From the NCBI RefSeq assembly GCF_002899945.2, contig NZ_PPEG02000007.1, positions 124,001 through 188,000 of the forward strand: a DNA stretch of 64,000 bases, written 5' to 3'. Positions within the stretch are counted from its first letter, which is position 1. Every line of letters starts with the position of its first letter. Source of the DNA: Chryseobacterium viscerum (GTDB lineage Bacteria > Bacteroidota > Bacteroidia > Flavobacteriales > Weeksellaceae). Shown piece by piece: positions 1-9,139 of this stretch. The notes beneath the pieces were generated by a model. It was not told the origin of the DNA. It saw only the letters and a program-made list of their open reading frames with translations, and did not search any database. The position numbers were made by a program, and so were the translations under genes.

Positions 1-657
1 AAACTGGCAATACATTATAACAGCGAAAGCTCTAAGGCAGAAAGTGAAAAAACACTTGCTGAGGTACAGGCATTAGGTGCAGAAGCATTTTTGTTTCAGG
101 GAGACCTTACCAAAGTAGATAATATCACGAAGTTCTTTGATGAAACAATTTCCCGTTTCGGAGGCGTGGATATTGCCATCAATACAGTAGGAATGGTATT
201 GAAAAAGCCATTTGCAGAGACTACAGAAGAAGAATATGACACGATGTTCAATGTCAATTCAAAATCTGCTTACTTCTTTTTGCAGGAAGCTGGTAAAAAA
301 CTGAATGATCAAGGGAAAATTTGTACGATTGTTACTTCATTGCTGGCAGCCTATACCGGCTTATATTCCACTTACGCAGGAGCCAAAGCTCCGGTAGAGC
401 ATTTTACAAGAGCTGCTTCCAAAGAATTTGGAGCAAGAGGAATTTCTGTGACTGCAGTAGCGCCAGGCCCAATGGATACCCCTTTCTTCTATGGTCAGGA
501 AAGTGCTGATGCAGTAGCTTATCATAAATCAGCATCAGCATTGGGTGGGCTTACAAATATCAAAGATATTGCTCCGCTGATAGAATTCCTGGTAACAGAC
601 GGATGGTGGATTACAGGGCAGACGATCTTTGCCAATGGAGGATATACAACCAGATAA
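1..657 (+). CDS. SDR family NAD(P)-dependent oxidoreductase, 5' end missing
   Basis: The reading frame is open from the first base of the window, so the gene begins upstream and about 218 C-terminal residues are present. The Rossmann nucleotide-binding GxxxGxG segment is outside the window. Visible family marks are an INTVG segment (equivalent of NNAG), a catalytic Ser in IVTSLLAAYTG followed by the YAGAK (YxxxK) pair, the PGPMDTPF segment after the active site, and the C-terminal ITGQTIFANGG segment that is usual in classical SDR proteins. It probably reduces or oxidises a hydroxyl/keto group with NAD(P)(H). The substrate cannot be read from the sequence. A strong hairpin terminator follows directly. 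Family is certain, function is not. Confidence 0.9.
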   Translation, partial: KLAIHYNSESSKAESEKTLAEVQALGAEAFLFQGDLTKVDNITKFFDETISRFGGVDIAINTVGMVLKKPFAETTEEEYDTMFNVNSKSAYFFLQEAGKKLNDQGKICTIVTSLLAAYTGLYSTYAGAKAPVEHFTRAASKEFGARGISVTAVAPGPMDTPFFYGQESADAVAYHKSASALGGLTNIKDIAPLIEFLVTDGWWITGQTIFANGGYTTR

Positions 658-682
658 TATATTGAAAGATATAGTAAAAAGA

Positions 683-718
683 AACTCACTGAAAATAGCT
701 TTCAGTGAGTTTTTTATT
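683..718. terminator. Bidirectional intrinsic terminator between SDR gene and lgt
   Basis: A perfect 12-bp stem (AACTCACTGAAA / TTTCAGTGAGTT) with a 5-nt loop is followed by a T-tract on the plus strand and preceded by an A-rich run that serves as a T-tract on the minus strand. It lies between two convergent genes, the SDR gene and lgt, and can stop both. Confidence 0.85.
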
Positions 719-736
719 TTTAAATGGATAAGAAAA

Positions 737-1573
737 TTAAGTGGTTTTAACCTTTCTTTTTTCCAATATACTCTTGATAATAAAGAATAATCCAAGAAGA
801 ACAAAAGGAATGCTGAGAAGCTGGCCCATATTCAGGCTCATTCCGTGTTCGAATTCTACCTGATCTACTTTGATGAATTCAATCAGGATTCTCATGATGA
901 AGATTAATAAAATACTAATACCGAAATAAAACCCTCTTCCGATTTTGAAAATATTTTTCTTATAAATAAAGTAAATAATGAAGAAGATAACAGCATAAGA
1001 AATGGCTTCATAGAGTTGTGCAGGATGTCTCGGAAGATCATCCACCTGACGAAATACAAATGCCCATGGAACATCTGTAGGAATTCCTATAATTTCAGAA
1101 TTCATAAGGTTCGCCAGCCTGATAAAAGTACCAGCCAAAGGAAGTACAATGGCTATCGCATCCAATACCGTCATGAACGGGATAGAAAATTTTCTCGCAT
1201 ACAAGAGAAGCATAATGACCAATCCGATACCACCACCGTGGCTGGCAAGTCCTGCAAAACCGGTAAAATGATAGATTCCATCTGCTCCTTTCTGAATGGG
1301 TAAAAATATCTCAATCGGATGCTGGGAGTAATAATCGAAATCATAAAAAAGACAATGCCCCAACCTGGCTCCCACCAGAATTCCTATAAGCGCATAGGAG
1401 AACAAAGCCTCGTGTGCCTGCGAACTAAGCCCTTCTTTTTTATAAATTCTTTTTAAAATATTTAATGATAAAACAAGTCCGGCAAGGAAAAGCAAGCCGT
1501 AATATTTTATAGGAAGTCCTAAAATATTGACGATTTCGGGATTAACGTCCCAGTTGATATATAATAAATTCAT
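737..1573 (-). CDS. lgt: Prolipoprotein diacylglyceryl transferase
   Basis: The 278-residue integral inner-membrane enzyme transfers diacylglycerol from phosphatidylglycerol to the lipobox cysteine of prolipoproteins, the first step of lipoprotein maturation. About seven hydrophobic segments are visible. The conserved SHGGGIG segment carries the histidine matching the essential His of E. coli Lgt, and FIRLANLMNSEIIG matches the Lgt signature (GRIGNFINGELWG in E. coli) with its Arg and Asn kept. Length is normal for the family. The gene stands alone, convergent with the SDR gene and with the repressor gene behind it on the same strand. Identification is firm. Confidence 0.96.
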   Translation of the reverse strand: MNLLYINWDVNPEIVNILGLPIKYYGLLFLAGLVLSLNILKRIYKKEGLSSQAHEALFSYALIGILVGARLGHCLFYDFDYYSQHPIEIFLPIQKGADGIYHFTGFAGLASHGGGIGLVIMLLLYARKFSIPFMTVLDAIAIVLPLAGTFIRLANLMNSEIIGIPTDVPWAFVFRQVDDLPRHPAQLYEAISYAVIFFIIYFIYKKNIFKIGRGFYFGISILLIFIMRILIEFIKVDQVEFEHGMSLNMGQLLSIPFVLLGLFFIIKSILEKRKVKTT

Positions 1574-1692
1574 TGCTGCAAAGATAAGAAAATAGGATTT
1601 TCTGAACAGGATGGTACAACCGAAGGATTTTGTTGTTTGATTTATAGTGTGTTGTGAATGTTTTCTTGTTTTTTCTCGTAGTGAAATATAAA

Positions 1693-2697
1693 CTAAGTAG
1701 AAGCCCTGTAAATCAATTCTGCATCCATCAGAATAGCTTGGCTTGAGGCTGTACTGTTTTTGATTTTGTCCAATGCCAGTTTTGCAGCTTCTTCACCCAT
1801 TTTTTCCAATGGCTGCTGTACGCTGGTCAGCTGAGGATATACCATAGATGACAACTCGGTTCCCGAAAAGCTGGCTATAGCTACTTCCTCAGGTATTCTT
1901 ACTTTTTGTTCAAGAAGAAAATTCATCGCTCCCATGGCTAGGGTATCACTAAAAGCAAAAATACTGTCAAACTCTATATTCTTATTTAATAGCTGCTTAA
2001 CTGCTTTTTTTCCATGTTCGAAAGTCATTCCATCCGTGTGAATAATCAGATTTTCGTCAAAAATATTGTACTTCATGAGAATACGCTTATAACCGTTTAC
2101 TCTTTCTACAGCATTTCGGATCGTGGAAGGCCCCATAATGTGGACAATTCTTTTTCTTCCTGTCTTGATCAAGTATTCCACCATCAATGAAGCTTTAATA
2201 GAATCATCAATAATTACCTTCGATACATCAAGAGACTTGTGAGGAATTCTGTCAAAGAATATTAAAGGAGTTCCTTGGTCCATAATGTTTTGATAAAGAT
2301 CATTATTGTGGGTTTCATGACAGAGATTAATAATAATGGCATCCACATTAAATTCTTCCATAAGCTGAAGGTTTTTCCTTTCTATAAGAGGGTCTTCATC
2401 AGATTGGGTGATAATAATACGGTACCCGAGGGGGTACAGAATATTCTGAATTCCTTTCAAAACACTCGAGGAAAAAGGAGTAATCATTTCCGGTACCACA
2501 AACCCTATTGTCCGGGATTGTCCGGATTGTAAATTCAAAGCTGTAAGGTTCGGTTTATAGCCCAATTTTTCCGCAGCATCCAATACCCTTTTTCTTGTTT
2601 CTTCATTCACATTTTTATCATGAAGCAGCGCTCTGGAGATGGTAGAGGTAGATAATGACAAAAATTTGGACAGATCTTTAATCGTAATACGTCTCAT
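1693..2697 (-). CDS. LacI-family transcriptional regulator of the adjacent sugar/polyol operon
   Basis: The 334-residue protein begins with a LacI-type helix-turn-helix (ITIKDLSKFLSLSTSTISRA, residues 4-23) and a hinge region, followed by a periplasmic-binding-protein-like sensor domain (about residues 60-334, with IGFVVPEMITPF at its start). It is transcribed divergently from the dehydrogenase-transporter-kinase operon. The intergenic region holds two copies of GGGAACGTTCCC, a palindrome with the central CG typical of LacI operators. It most likely represses that operon, and possibly itself, until a sugar or polyol ligand binds. The ligand is inferred from the neighbours only. Confidence 0.93.
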   Translation of the reverse strand: MRRITIKDLSKFLSLSTSTISRALLHDKNVNEETRKRVLDAAEKLGYKPNLTALNLQSGQSRTIGFVVPEMITPFSSSVLKGIQNILYPLGYRIIITQSDEDPLIERKNLQLMEEFNVDAIIINLCHETHNNDLYQNIMDQGTPLIFFDRIPHKSLDVSKVIIDDSIKASLMVEYLIKTGRKRIVHIMGPSTIRNAVERVNGYKRILMKYNIFDENLIIHTDGMTFEHGKKAVKQLLNKNIEFDSIFAFSDTLAMGAMNFLLEQKVRIPEEVAIASFSGTELSSMVYPQLTSVQQPLEKMGEEAAKLALDKIKNSTASSQAILMDAELIYRAST

Positions 2698-2736
2698 CAG
2701 CCTTGTTTTTTGGCTAAAAATAATAAAAAAATAGTC

Positions 2737-2776
2737 AATTGGGAACGTTCCCTGATTTTTGGGAACGTTCCCAATT
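2737..2776. promoter_or_regulatory. Twin palindromic operator for the LacI-type repressor
   Basis: Two perfect GGGAACGTTCCC palindromes (2741-2752 and 2761-2772) lie 20 bp apart centre to centre, so about two helical turns and on the same DNA face. The outer flanks AATT...AATT extend the whole block into a 40-bp imperfect palindrome. It sits 44 bp upstream of the repressor start and 83 bp upstream of the operon start. The CG-centred palindrome is the general form of LacI/GalR sites. Binding by the neighbouring repressor is an inference. Confidence 0.85.
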
Positions 2777-2854
2777 TGAATTTTGTAAAAAAAGTATCCT
2801 GTTAATCATTTGTTAATATAGTTTTAACGAATTGGTTAATATGATAACAATTTT

Positions 2855-4297
2855 ATGTTTATGAGTATGATTTATTACAATTATGATGTATCGAAAATCC
2901 GCACAGGAATTTTACACATCGGAGTAGGGAACTTTCACAGAGCTCACCAGCAGTTTTATACCAATATGCTGCTCAATGAAGAAGGGCAGGGAGATTGGGG
3001 AATTTGTGGAGTATGTCTGCTGCCGTCAGATGAAAAAATCGTAAAGAATTTAAGAGCTCAGAATCTTCAATATTCTCTTACTGTTTGCGGCAGAAATGGA
3101 AAAGATGAGGTTTATAAAATAGGTTCTTTAAAGGAGCTGATCTGGGGAATAGAAGATCCGGAGGCTGTAATCGCAAAAATAGCAGACCCTTCTATTAAAA
3201 TCATCACATTGACAATTACAGAAGGAGGTTATAATCTTGATAAAGAGACCGGAGAATTTATATTGGGTGATGAAAAAATCCAGCATGATCTGAAGAATCC
3301 TTCCCACCCCGAAACTGTTTTTGGTTTTGTTGCAGAAGGATTGCGCCAGAGAAAAACACAAAGTGGAGCTGCATTGACTCTCCTTTCATGTGATAATCTT
3401 CAGCATAACGGAAATACAGCAAAAAGAGCTTTTACGTCATTTATAGAAGCGCAGGATGCAGAACTGGCAGCATGGGTAAAGGAAAATATAACCTTCCCAA
3501 ATAGTATGGTAGATCGTATTACACCCGCAACAACTCCGGAAGATATTGAAAGGTTAAATAAGTTGAATGGAACAGATGATCGAGCTCCTGTATATTGTGA
3601 AGACTTTACACAGTGGGTGATAGAAGACAACTTTGTCGCAGGACGACCGGCATGGGAAAAGGTAGGCGTAGAATTCACGAATGATGTAACCGCATTTGAA
3701 AATATGAAACTAAGCCTGCTGAATGCTTCCCATACACTATTATCGTATCCGGCATTTTTAATGGGCTATCGTAAAGTAGATCAGGCGATGGAAGATGAAA
3801 ATCTTGTAAAATTCATCAGAGATTTTATGGATACAGACATTACGCCTTTTGTTCCTGCCCCAGAAAATACAGACCTGGAAAAATATAAACAAACGCTGAT
3901 CGAAAGATTTGCCAATCACAGTGTAAGTGATCAGGTAAGCCGTTTGTGCTTCGATGGGATTTCAAAATTTCCGGTATATATTATTCCTAATCTTGACAAC
4001 ATGATAAAAGGAGCGAAAGATCTTACCAGACCAGCTTTTCTTATCGCTTCCTACAGACATTATCTTAAATATAAAACAGATGATCAGGGAAATACTTTTG
4101 AAACAGCAGAACCCTGGATTACAGAGACCGACAAGAAGCTTATTGCCAGTGAAAATCCACAGGACTTCCTGGAATTGTCAGCTTTTAAAGGAGTTCAGTT
4201 AAAAACCTCTGAACAGTTCATAAAATTATACAACAGTTTTGTAGAAGACATAAAAAACTCAGGAACCGCCTCGGTTTTACAATCAATCATAAAATAA
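2855..4297 (+). CDS. Long-chain mannitol/fructuronate-type dehydrogenase
   Basis: The 480-residue protein belongs to the polyol-specific long-chain dehydrogenases (mannitol 2-dehydrogenase, fructuronate and tagaturonate reductases). The N-terminal Rossmann segment has LHIGVGNFHRAHQ, and the family's catalytic KxxxxNxxH motif is present as K285-LSLL-N290-AS-H293. The reaction is expected to be polyol to ketose, for example mannitol to fructose, with NAD. The downstream transporter and PfkB kinase favour mannitol or another hexitol over the uronate pathway, because no uronate isomerase or dehydratase is near. First gene of a repressor-controlled operon. ATG codons at residues 1, 3 and 5 make the exact start uncertain by a few residues. 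Confidence 0.9.
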   Translation: MFMSMIYYNYDVSKIRTGILHIGVGNFHRAHQQFYTNMLLNEEGQGDWGICGVCLLPSDEKIVKNLRAQNLQYSLTVCGRNGKDEVYKIGSLKELIWGIEDPEAVIAKIADPSIKIITLTITEGGYNLDKETGEFILGDEKIQHDLKNPSHPETVFGFVAEGLRQRKTQSGAALTLLSCDNLQHNGNTAKRAFTSFIEAQDAELAAWVKENITFPNSMVDRITPATTPEDIERLNKLNGTDDRAPVYCEDFTQWVIEDNFVAGRPAWEKVGVEFTNDVTAFENMKLSLLNASHTLLSYPAFLMGYRKVDQAMEDENLVKFIRDFMDTDITPFVPAPENTDLEKYKQTLIERFANHSVSDQVSRLCFDGISKFPVYIIPNLDNMIKGAKDLTRPAFLIASYRHYLKYKTDDQGNTFETAEPWITETDKKLIASENPQDFLELSAFKGVQLKTSEQFIKLYNSFVEDIKNSGTASVLQSIIK

Positions 4298-4304
4298 CTA
4301 GGCC

Positions 4305-5651
4305 ATGCAGATCAATCCAGGTATAACCTCTTCAGACAATAATACAAACAATCCTATACTGCCGTTTGCAATCATTACGTTTATCTATTTTATTGTAGGT
4401 TTTCTGACTACAGTGAATGAACAGCTGCAGGCACCTCTGAAATTTACTTTTCTGAGCCATGCAGGCAGTCTTAAAAACACATTTACTACTTTGATTTCCT
4501 TTTTCTTCTTTTTAGGATATCTTCTGAATGGAACACTGGGAAGCAGATGGGTAAATGCCTTTGGATATAAAAATGCCATTTTACGCGGGCTTTTCTTTAT
4601 GATTTCCGGTCTTTTCATGTATCTGTGTTCATCATGGGTTGGGGATCATTATCCCGATCTGAAATTCAGTGTAAAAGATGCCGTTATTCCTGTTGGATTT
4701 ATCGTTTTTGTTATCGGTTCTTATTTAATGGGGACCTCAGCAGCCATCATTCAGGTGGTTGTAAATCCTTATGCAGCTTCATACGAACTGAAAGGGACAC
4801 AGCCGGTACAGCGCCTCAATATTCTGACAGCGATCAATTCTATAGGAACTACTTCTGCACCTTTTTTTGTCACGGTGGTCATGTTCAGCGGAATTTCCAT
4901 TGAAAACATAGAAATCAGACAGTTGCTGCTTCCGCTTTCTGTACTCATCATCTGTATACTTACCGTGATGATCATTACTAAAAAACTCAACCTTCCTGAT
5001 CTTGCTCATACACGGGTTGTAGGAGAGGAAAAGCTAGACAGGAGCGTCTGGTCATTCAGGCATTTTGCATTAGGAGTGGTGGCTATCTTTTTTTATGTAG
5101 GAACCGAAGTTGCCATAGGCGCTAATATTAATCTGTATGCTTTTGAATTGGTAGATTCTGGTCATCCTATTACATTTTTCGGAAAAACAGATATCATTGT
5201 AGGAGGAATGGATCTGGGAATTCATGCCCTATTATCTACCCTGTATTGGGGAGGTTTTCTTGTAGGAAGAGCAGTATCCAGTTTCTTCAGTAATATTTCT
5301 GCAAGAAATCAGTTGATAACCACCACAATACTGGCCACAGTGCTTGCGGTAACTTCTATGGTTACTCAAAATCTATGGTTTCTTGTAGCAATCGGTCTCC
5401 TGCATTCATCCATGTGGAGCTGTATTTACACGCTTTCCATCAAAGGATTGAACAAGTACACTTCAAAAGCATCCGGTATTTTTATTTCTGCCGTATTTGG
5501 CGGAGCGGTATTTACCCTTATTCAGGGAGGTTTAGCAGATATTTTAGGCTCATGGAGATGGACGTGGTGGCTTACGGTAATTTGTGAATTACTGATGTTG
5601 ACTTACGCGTTGTTTGGATCGCGTATAAGAGAAAAAGACCTCATTCACTAA
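4305..5651 (+). CDS. MFS sugar transporter, FucP/glucose-galactose type
   Basis: The 448-residue inner-membrane protein has about 12 hydrophobic segments. Its first helix, FIYFIVGFLTTVNEQLQAPLK, resembles the FucP/GluP group of proton-coupled sugar symporters. The start lies only 7 nt after the dehydrogenase stop, so the two are co-transcribed. The substrate is probably the polyol or ketose handled by the neighbouring dehydrogenase and kinase. A second, longer member of the same group lies at 42847-44274 in an unrelated context. Confidence 0.88.
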   Translation: MQINPGITSSDNNTNNPILPFAIITFIYFIVGFLTTVNEQLQAPLKFTFLSHAGSLKNTFTTLISFFFFLGYLLNGTLGSRWVNAFGYKNAILRGLFFMISGLFMYLCSSWVGDHYPDLKFSVKDAVIPVGFIVFVIGSYLMGTSAAIIQVVVNPYAASYELKGTQPVQRLNILTAINSIGTTSAPFFVTVVMFSGISIENIEIRQLLLPLSVLIICILTVMIITKKLNLPDLAHTRVVGEEKLDRSVWSFRHFALGVVAIFFYVGTEVAIGANINLYAFELVDSGHPITFFGKTDIIVGGMDLGIHALLSTLYWGGFLVGRAVSSFFSNISARNQLITTTILATVLAVTSMVTQNLWFLVAIGLLHSSMWSCIYTLSIKGLNKYTSKASGIFISAVFGGAVFTLIQGGLADILGSWRWTWWLTVICELLMLTYALFGSRIREKDLIH

Positions 5652-5737
5652 TCATATATTTTTCTTTTAATCAATGTAACTATCCTGTAGACTATTGCTG
5701 GATACAGGATGCTTACTGCCTTAAAAACACTTGAATC

Positions 5738-6463
5738 ATGTTAAAAAACTACTTATTGCTTTTTTCCTCCTTTATAGGAACTTGTTTAGGTGCGCAGGAA
5801 CTGCATTCTGCGTTACAGCTTCGAAACAGCCATTTGTGGCGAGGAATTGAAGTCTCTGCAGGATTTATTTATACCGGAGATGTACATCTTGATTATAAGA
5901 ACTTTTATGTCGGATTCTGGGCGGGTGGCAATTTTGATGGCTCCTATAAAGAATTCAATAATTATGTAGGATACAAAAACAAGCATCTTACACTGGAATT
6001 ATGGGATATTTATAACTTTTCACCCGGTGCGACCTATAACAATAAGGAATTTTTTAACTATTCAGCGAAAGAAACCGGGCGTTTTTGGGATCTAAGATCT
6101 TACTATACCATAAGCGATACATTTCCTTTGGTGCTCAGTTGGAATACGGTGGTTTTCGGAAGAGACAGAAACAGCGAAAATACAGGAAATAAATATTCGT
6201 CATTTGTTTCGGGAGAATATCCAGTGTACAAAAAGAATGATCTTGAAGTAAGAGGAAGAATAGGCTATGCTTTTGCATTAGACAGCCATGGTGAAAAGAA
6301 TAATTTCTTTGCTAAAGAATCAGGGTTCAATGAAATAAGCCTTATCATTTCAAAAAGCTTTATCATTCAAGGCTATAAAATTCCCATCGGGATTTGGGGA
6401 ATGTGGAATCCGGTCAATAATAATGCATTTCTTCAGTTCTCTGTGCAGGCTTATTCATTCTGA
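5738..6463 (+). CDS. Probable outer-membrane beta-barrel protein of the sugar operon
   Basis: The 241-residue protein starts with a signal peptide (MLKNYLLLFSSFIGTCLGAQ) and then shows alternating aromatic and polar strands (YVGFWAGGNF, LTLELWDIYNF, RIGYAFALD) and ends in a terminal aromatic residue (AYSF), as expected for an outer-membrane barrel. The length would fit a barrel of about 10-12 strands. Its place between the transporter and the sugar kinase suggests an outer-membrane channel for the same substrate. I do not recognise a named family. The substrate role is inferred from context. Confidence 0.65.
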   Translation: MLKNYLLLFSSFIGTCLGAQELHSALQLRNSHLWRGIEVSAGFIYTGDVHLDYKNFYVGFWAGGNFDGSYKEFNNYVGYKNKHLTLELWDIYNFSPGATYNNKEFFNYSAKETGRFWDLRSYYTISDTFPLVLSWNTVVFGRDRNSENTGNKYSSFVSGEYPVYKKNDLEVRGRIGYAFALDSHGEKNNFFAKESGFNEISLIISKSFIIQGYKIPIGIWGMWNPVNNNAFLQFSVQAYSF

Positions 6464-6525
6464 AGCAAGGAAATTCAAAATACTAAACCTTTTAAAAACT
6501 CAATACATTTAATTACTTTTATATA

Positions 6526-7446
6526 ATGGAACATAAAAAAAATAAAGCAGTCTGTTTCGGTGAAGTTCTTTGGGATATTTTTCCGGGAGAGCAGCGAAGA
6601 ATGGGAGGTGCCCCTTTTAATGTAGCTTATCACCTTTCCAAAATGGGGGTAGAGGTCAATATGATAAGCAGTGTTGGTGATGATCAGCTTGGGCATGACC
6701 TTTTAGATAAAATGAACAACTGGAATATTCCTGCAGATCTTGTTCAGGTCAATACGGAGTATCCCACCAGTACAGTAATTGCTACAGTGGATGAAAATAA
6801 CGATGCTCATTATGATATTGTGGAAGGGGTAGCATGGGATTTTATTGAAACAACCTTGAAAAACCAAGAGATCCTCAAAACAACAGATGCTTTCGTATTC
6901 GGAACATTGGCAGCCCGAAATGAAAAATCCAGAAACACATTATTCCAATTGCTTGAACTCAGCGATTATAATGTTTTTGATATCAACCTCAGAGAACCGT
7001 ATTATGAGGTCGGAATGATAAAGGATTTACTCCACAAAACACATCTTGCCAAATTCAATAAAGCAGAAATGCGCATGATGCTGGATTTTTTAGGAAAAGA
7101 CTATACCACCGAAGAAGACAGCATAAAATATCTGCAGGATAAGTTTGATCTTAAGGAAATTATGGTCTCAAAAGGAAGTAAAGGTGCCTTATATGCTCAG
7201 GGCGATGATTTTTATCTGTATCCTACCATACCAGTTACAGTAAAAGATACGGTGGGGAGCGGAGATTCATTCTTAGCAGGATTTCTTTCCAAAAAATTAG
7301 AAAAAGGAAGCACAGTTCATGAAATGATGACTCAGGCAGTTTCTCTCGGAGCATTTATTACCTCACAGGAAGGAGCATGCCCTGAATATTCATTAGAAGA
7401 TTTTATCAGATTCAAAAACGAATATCCTGTATCGGCTATAAGCTAA
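6526..7446 (+). CDS. PfkB-family carbohydrate kinase (fructokinase-like)
   Basis: The 306-residue cytoplasmic kinase of the ribokinase/PfkB family has an N-terminal sugar-binding segment (GGAPFNVAYHLSKMG) and the C-terminal signature DTVGSGDSFLAGF with the catalytic Asp in GSGD. Length is normal. As the last gene of the operon after a polyol dehydrogenase it would phosphorylate the ketose produced, most simply fructose to fructose 6-phosphate, feeding glycolysis. Other PfkB substrates cannot be excluded by sequence alone. Confidence 0.88.
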   Translation: MEHKKNKAVCFGEVLWDIFPGEQRRMGGAPFNVAYHLSKMGVEVNMISSVGDDQLGHDLLDKMNNWNIPADLVQVNTEYPTSTVIATVDENNDAHYDIVEGVAWDFIETTLKNQEILKTTDAFVFGTLAARNEKSRNTLFQLLELSDYNVFDINLREPYYEVGMIKDLLHKTHLAKFNKAEMRMMLDFLGKDYTTEEDSIKYLQDKFDLKEIMVSKGSKGALYAQGDDFYLYPTIPVTVKDTVGSGDSFLAGFLSKKLEKGSTVHEMMTQAVSLGAFITSQEGACPEYSLEDFIRFKNEYPVSAIS

Positions 7447-7525
7447 AGCGGTAAAAACACCATTAATTTAAAATGATTCTTGATGAAACATTTGGTAACT
7501 TTAGCCTATTACCAAAACAAAAGTT

Positions 7526-8221
7526 ATGCATCATCAGCTGGAGAAACATTATGTAAACAGGATAGGCTGGCTTCGGGCGGCTGTACTGGGCGCGAATGAC
7601 GGGTTATTGTCTACCACAAGTATTGTTATCGGGGTTGCTGCGGCAGCTCCGGAACGTCACATCATTATTCTTGCCGCACTGGCGGGTATGATTGCCGGAG
7701 CAATGTCTATGGCAGCGGGTGAATATGTTTCTGTAAGCTCACAGGAAGACACCGAGAAAGCAGATCTGCTTCGTGAAAAATATGAGCTTGAACAAATGCC
7801 GGAAATAGAGCTTAAGGAACTTGCTAAAGTGTATGAGAATCGGGGCTGTACCAAAGAAACTGCTATGCAGGTGGCTATTGAACTTACAGAATATGATGCA
7901 TTGGGAGCTCATGCCCGTGATGAATTGGGAATTAACGAAATCACACAGGCGAAACCTTTACAGGCGGCAATGGCTTCGTTCGGTTCATTTGCAGTGGGCG
8001 CATTATTGCCGTTTACTGTTTCTCTTTTAGCTCCTATTAAACAGATGGTGTACTTTCAATATGGATTTTCAATCATATTTTTAATGCTTTTAGGAGCTGT
8101 TTCTGCCAAAGCGGGAGGTTCCAGTATTAAAATAGCGGTGTTAAGAATTTGTTTCTGGGGCACTATTGCCATGGGAATTACAGCTCTTGTAGGGCGTGTT
8201 TTTGGAGTGAATTTAGCCTAA
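7526..8221 (+). CDS. VIT1/CCC1-family iron/manganese transporter
   Basis: The 231-residue membrane protein matches the VIT family: first helix LRAAVLGANDGLLSTTSIVIG, second helix region MIAGAMSMAAGEYVSVSSQ, a charged cytoplasmic insertion rich in Glu (about residues 75-140, the metal-binding domain in plant VIT1), and three C-terminal helices. It probably exports Fe2+ or Mn2+ from the cytoplasm. It sits alone between the sugar operon and the type VI island and is closed by a hairpin terminator. Confidence 0.92.
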   Translation: MHHQLEKHYVNRIGWLRAAVLGANDGLLSTTSIVIGVAAAAPERHIIILAALAGMIAGAMSMAAGEYVSVSSQEDTEKADLLREKYELEQMPEIELKELAKVYENRGCTKETAMQVAIELTEYDALGAHARDELGINEITQAKPLQAAMASFGSFAVGALLPFTVSLLAPIKQMVYFQYGFSIIFLMLLGAVSAKAGGSSIKIAVLRICFWGTIAMGITALVGRVFGVNLA

Positions 8222-8254
8222 AAATTGTAACCGTATTCTTGTGAATAAAATCAT

Positions 8255-8284
8255 CTCCTTGTTTGAAAAACAGGGAGTTTTTTC
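8255..8284 (+). terminator. Intrinsic terminator after the VIT transporter gene
   Basis: The stem CTCCTTGTTT / AAACAGGGAG, with one wobble and a 3-nt loop, is followed directly by a run of seven T residues. It lies 34 nt after the stop codon of the transporter gene. Confidence 0.8.
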
Positions 8285-8489
8285 TCTATTGTAATAGCTC
8301 GGTTTTTTGCTTTGTAAATGGTAATGTTTTGATTTACAGCTTGTATTTAGCCTAACAAGTGTTAGTCGTAAAAGTACTACACTTTTTCAGATTTATGCTT
8401 GAATTTTATTTTGTTATGATGAATACTTCTAAATTTGGTGATATAACAAACATCAAATCATAAATATTTAACGATTAAAATTTACCATC

Positions 8490-8903
8490 ATGGCAGAAAG
8501 AAATTCAAGAGGAATCTTAAAATTCAACAACGGCGAAGGACAAAAGCTGTTAAAATTGAACTACAGCGTATCAAGAGCTACAGACGTATCAGGACGTGTA
8601 GCATCAGATCCTTCCAATGCACTTCTTAAGATTACAGTAGAAGCTACTGAAAAATCTGACATCCTTGAAAGTTTATTGAACGGAAAATACAAACCTACAG
8701 TAGGAGAGGTAACTTTCAATAAATCTCACGAAGAAGGTACTTTAACGACATTGAAATGGACAAACGGGTATGTCATCCAGCATGAAGTAGATTTCGATGC
8801 TGTAGATGAAAACAGTATGTACATCAGTTTTGTGATAAGTGCAGAACAGATCGAGCTTGGAAATTCATCTTATGACGGAGCTTGGCCTGGATCTCAGGGA
8901 TAA
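8490..8903 (+). CDS. tssD: Type VI secretion tube protein TssD (Hcp, Bacteroidota type)
   Basis: The 137-residue protein matches the Bacteroidota (T6SS-iii) Hcp family: short basic start MAERNSRGILKFNNGEGQ, a beta-rich core, and the closing segment in which YISFVISAEQIELG is followed by a short Gly/Pro tail. Hcp hexamers form the inner tube ejected by the contractile sheath and can carry effectors. No sheath or baseplate gene is in the window, so this copy serves a machine encoded elsewhere. It has its own terminator before vgrG, which fits the high expression normal for Hcp. Confidence 0.9.
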   Translation: MAERNSRGILKFNNGEGQKLLKLNYSVSRATDVSGRVASDPSNALLKITVEATEKSDILESLLNGKYKPTVGEVTFNKSHEEGTLTTLKWTNGYVIQHEVDFDAVDENSMYISFVISAEQIELGNSSYDGAWPGSQG

Positions 8904-8926
8904 AATCCTTTAACATTCACCCCTAT

Positions 8927-8974
8927 AAAAACAGAATGGTACATCCGTCATAAGGATCGCTATTCTGTTTTTTC
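8927..8974 (+). terminator. Hairpin terminator/attenuator between tssD and vgrG
   Basis: The arms AAAACAGAAT (8927-8936) and ATTCTGTTTT (8962-8971) form a 10-bp stem around a 25-nt loop that can fold further, followed by more T residues. It would end most tssD transcripts while allowing some read-through into vgrG. Confidence 0.7.
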
Positions 8975-9139
8975 GTCAGTGATTGTTTCCTATAATTAAG
9001 AAATGATGATTACACTAAGATTAAAAAATAAAGCTGATCATGTGAATTTTATATTGTAAAAAATTGATAACTTTATAGGAAAGGCATTTATTTTTAGATT
9101 TTTTTCAAAATAAAACGATCACCAAACACTCTACATAAT

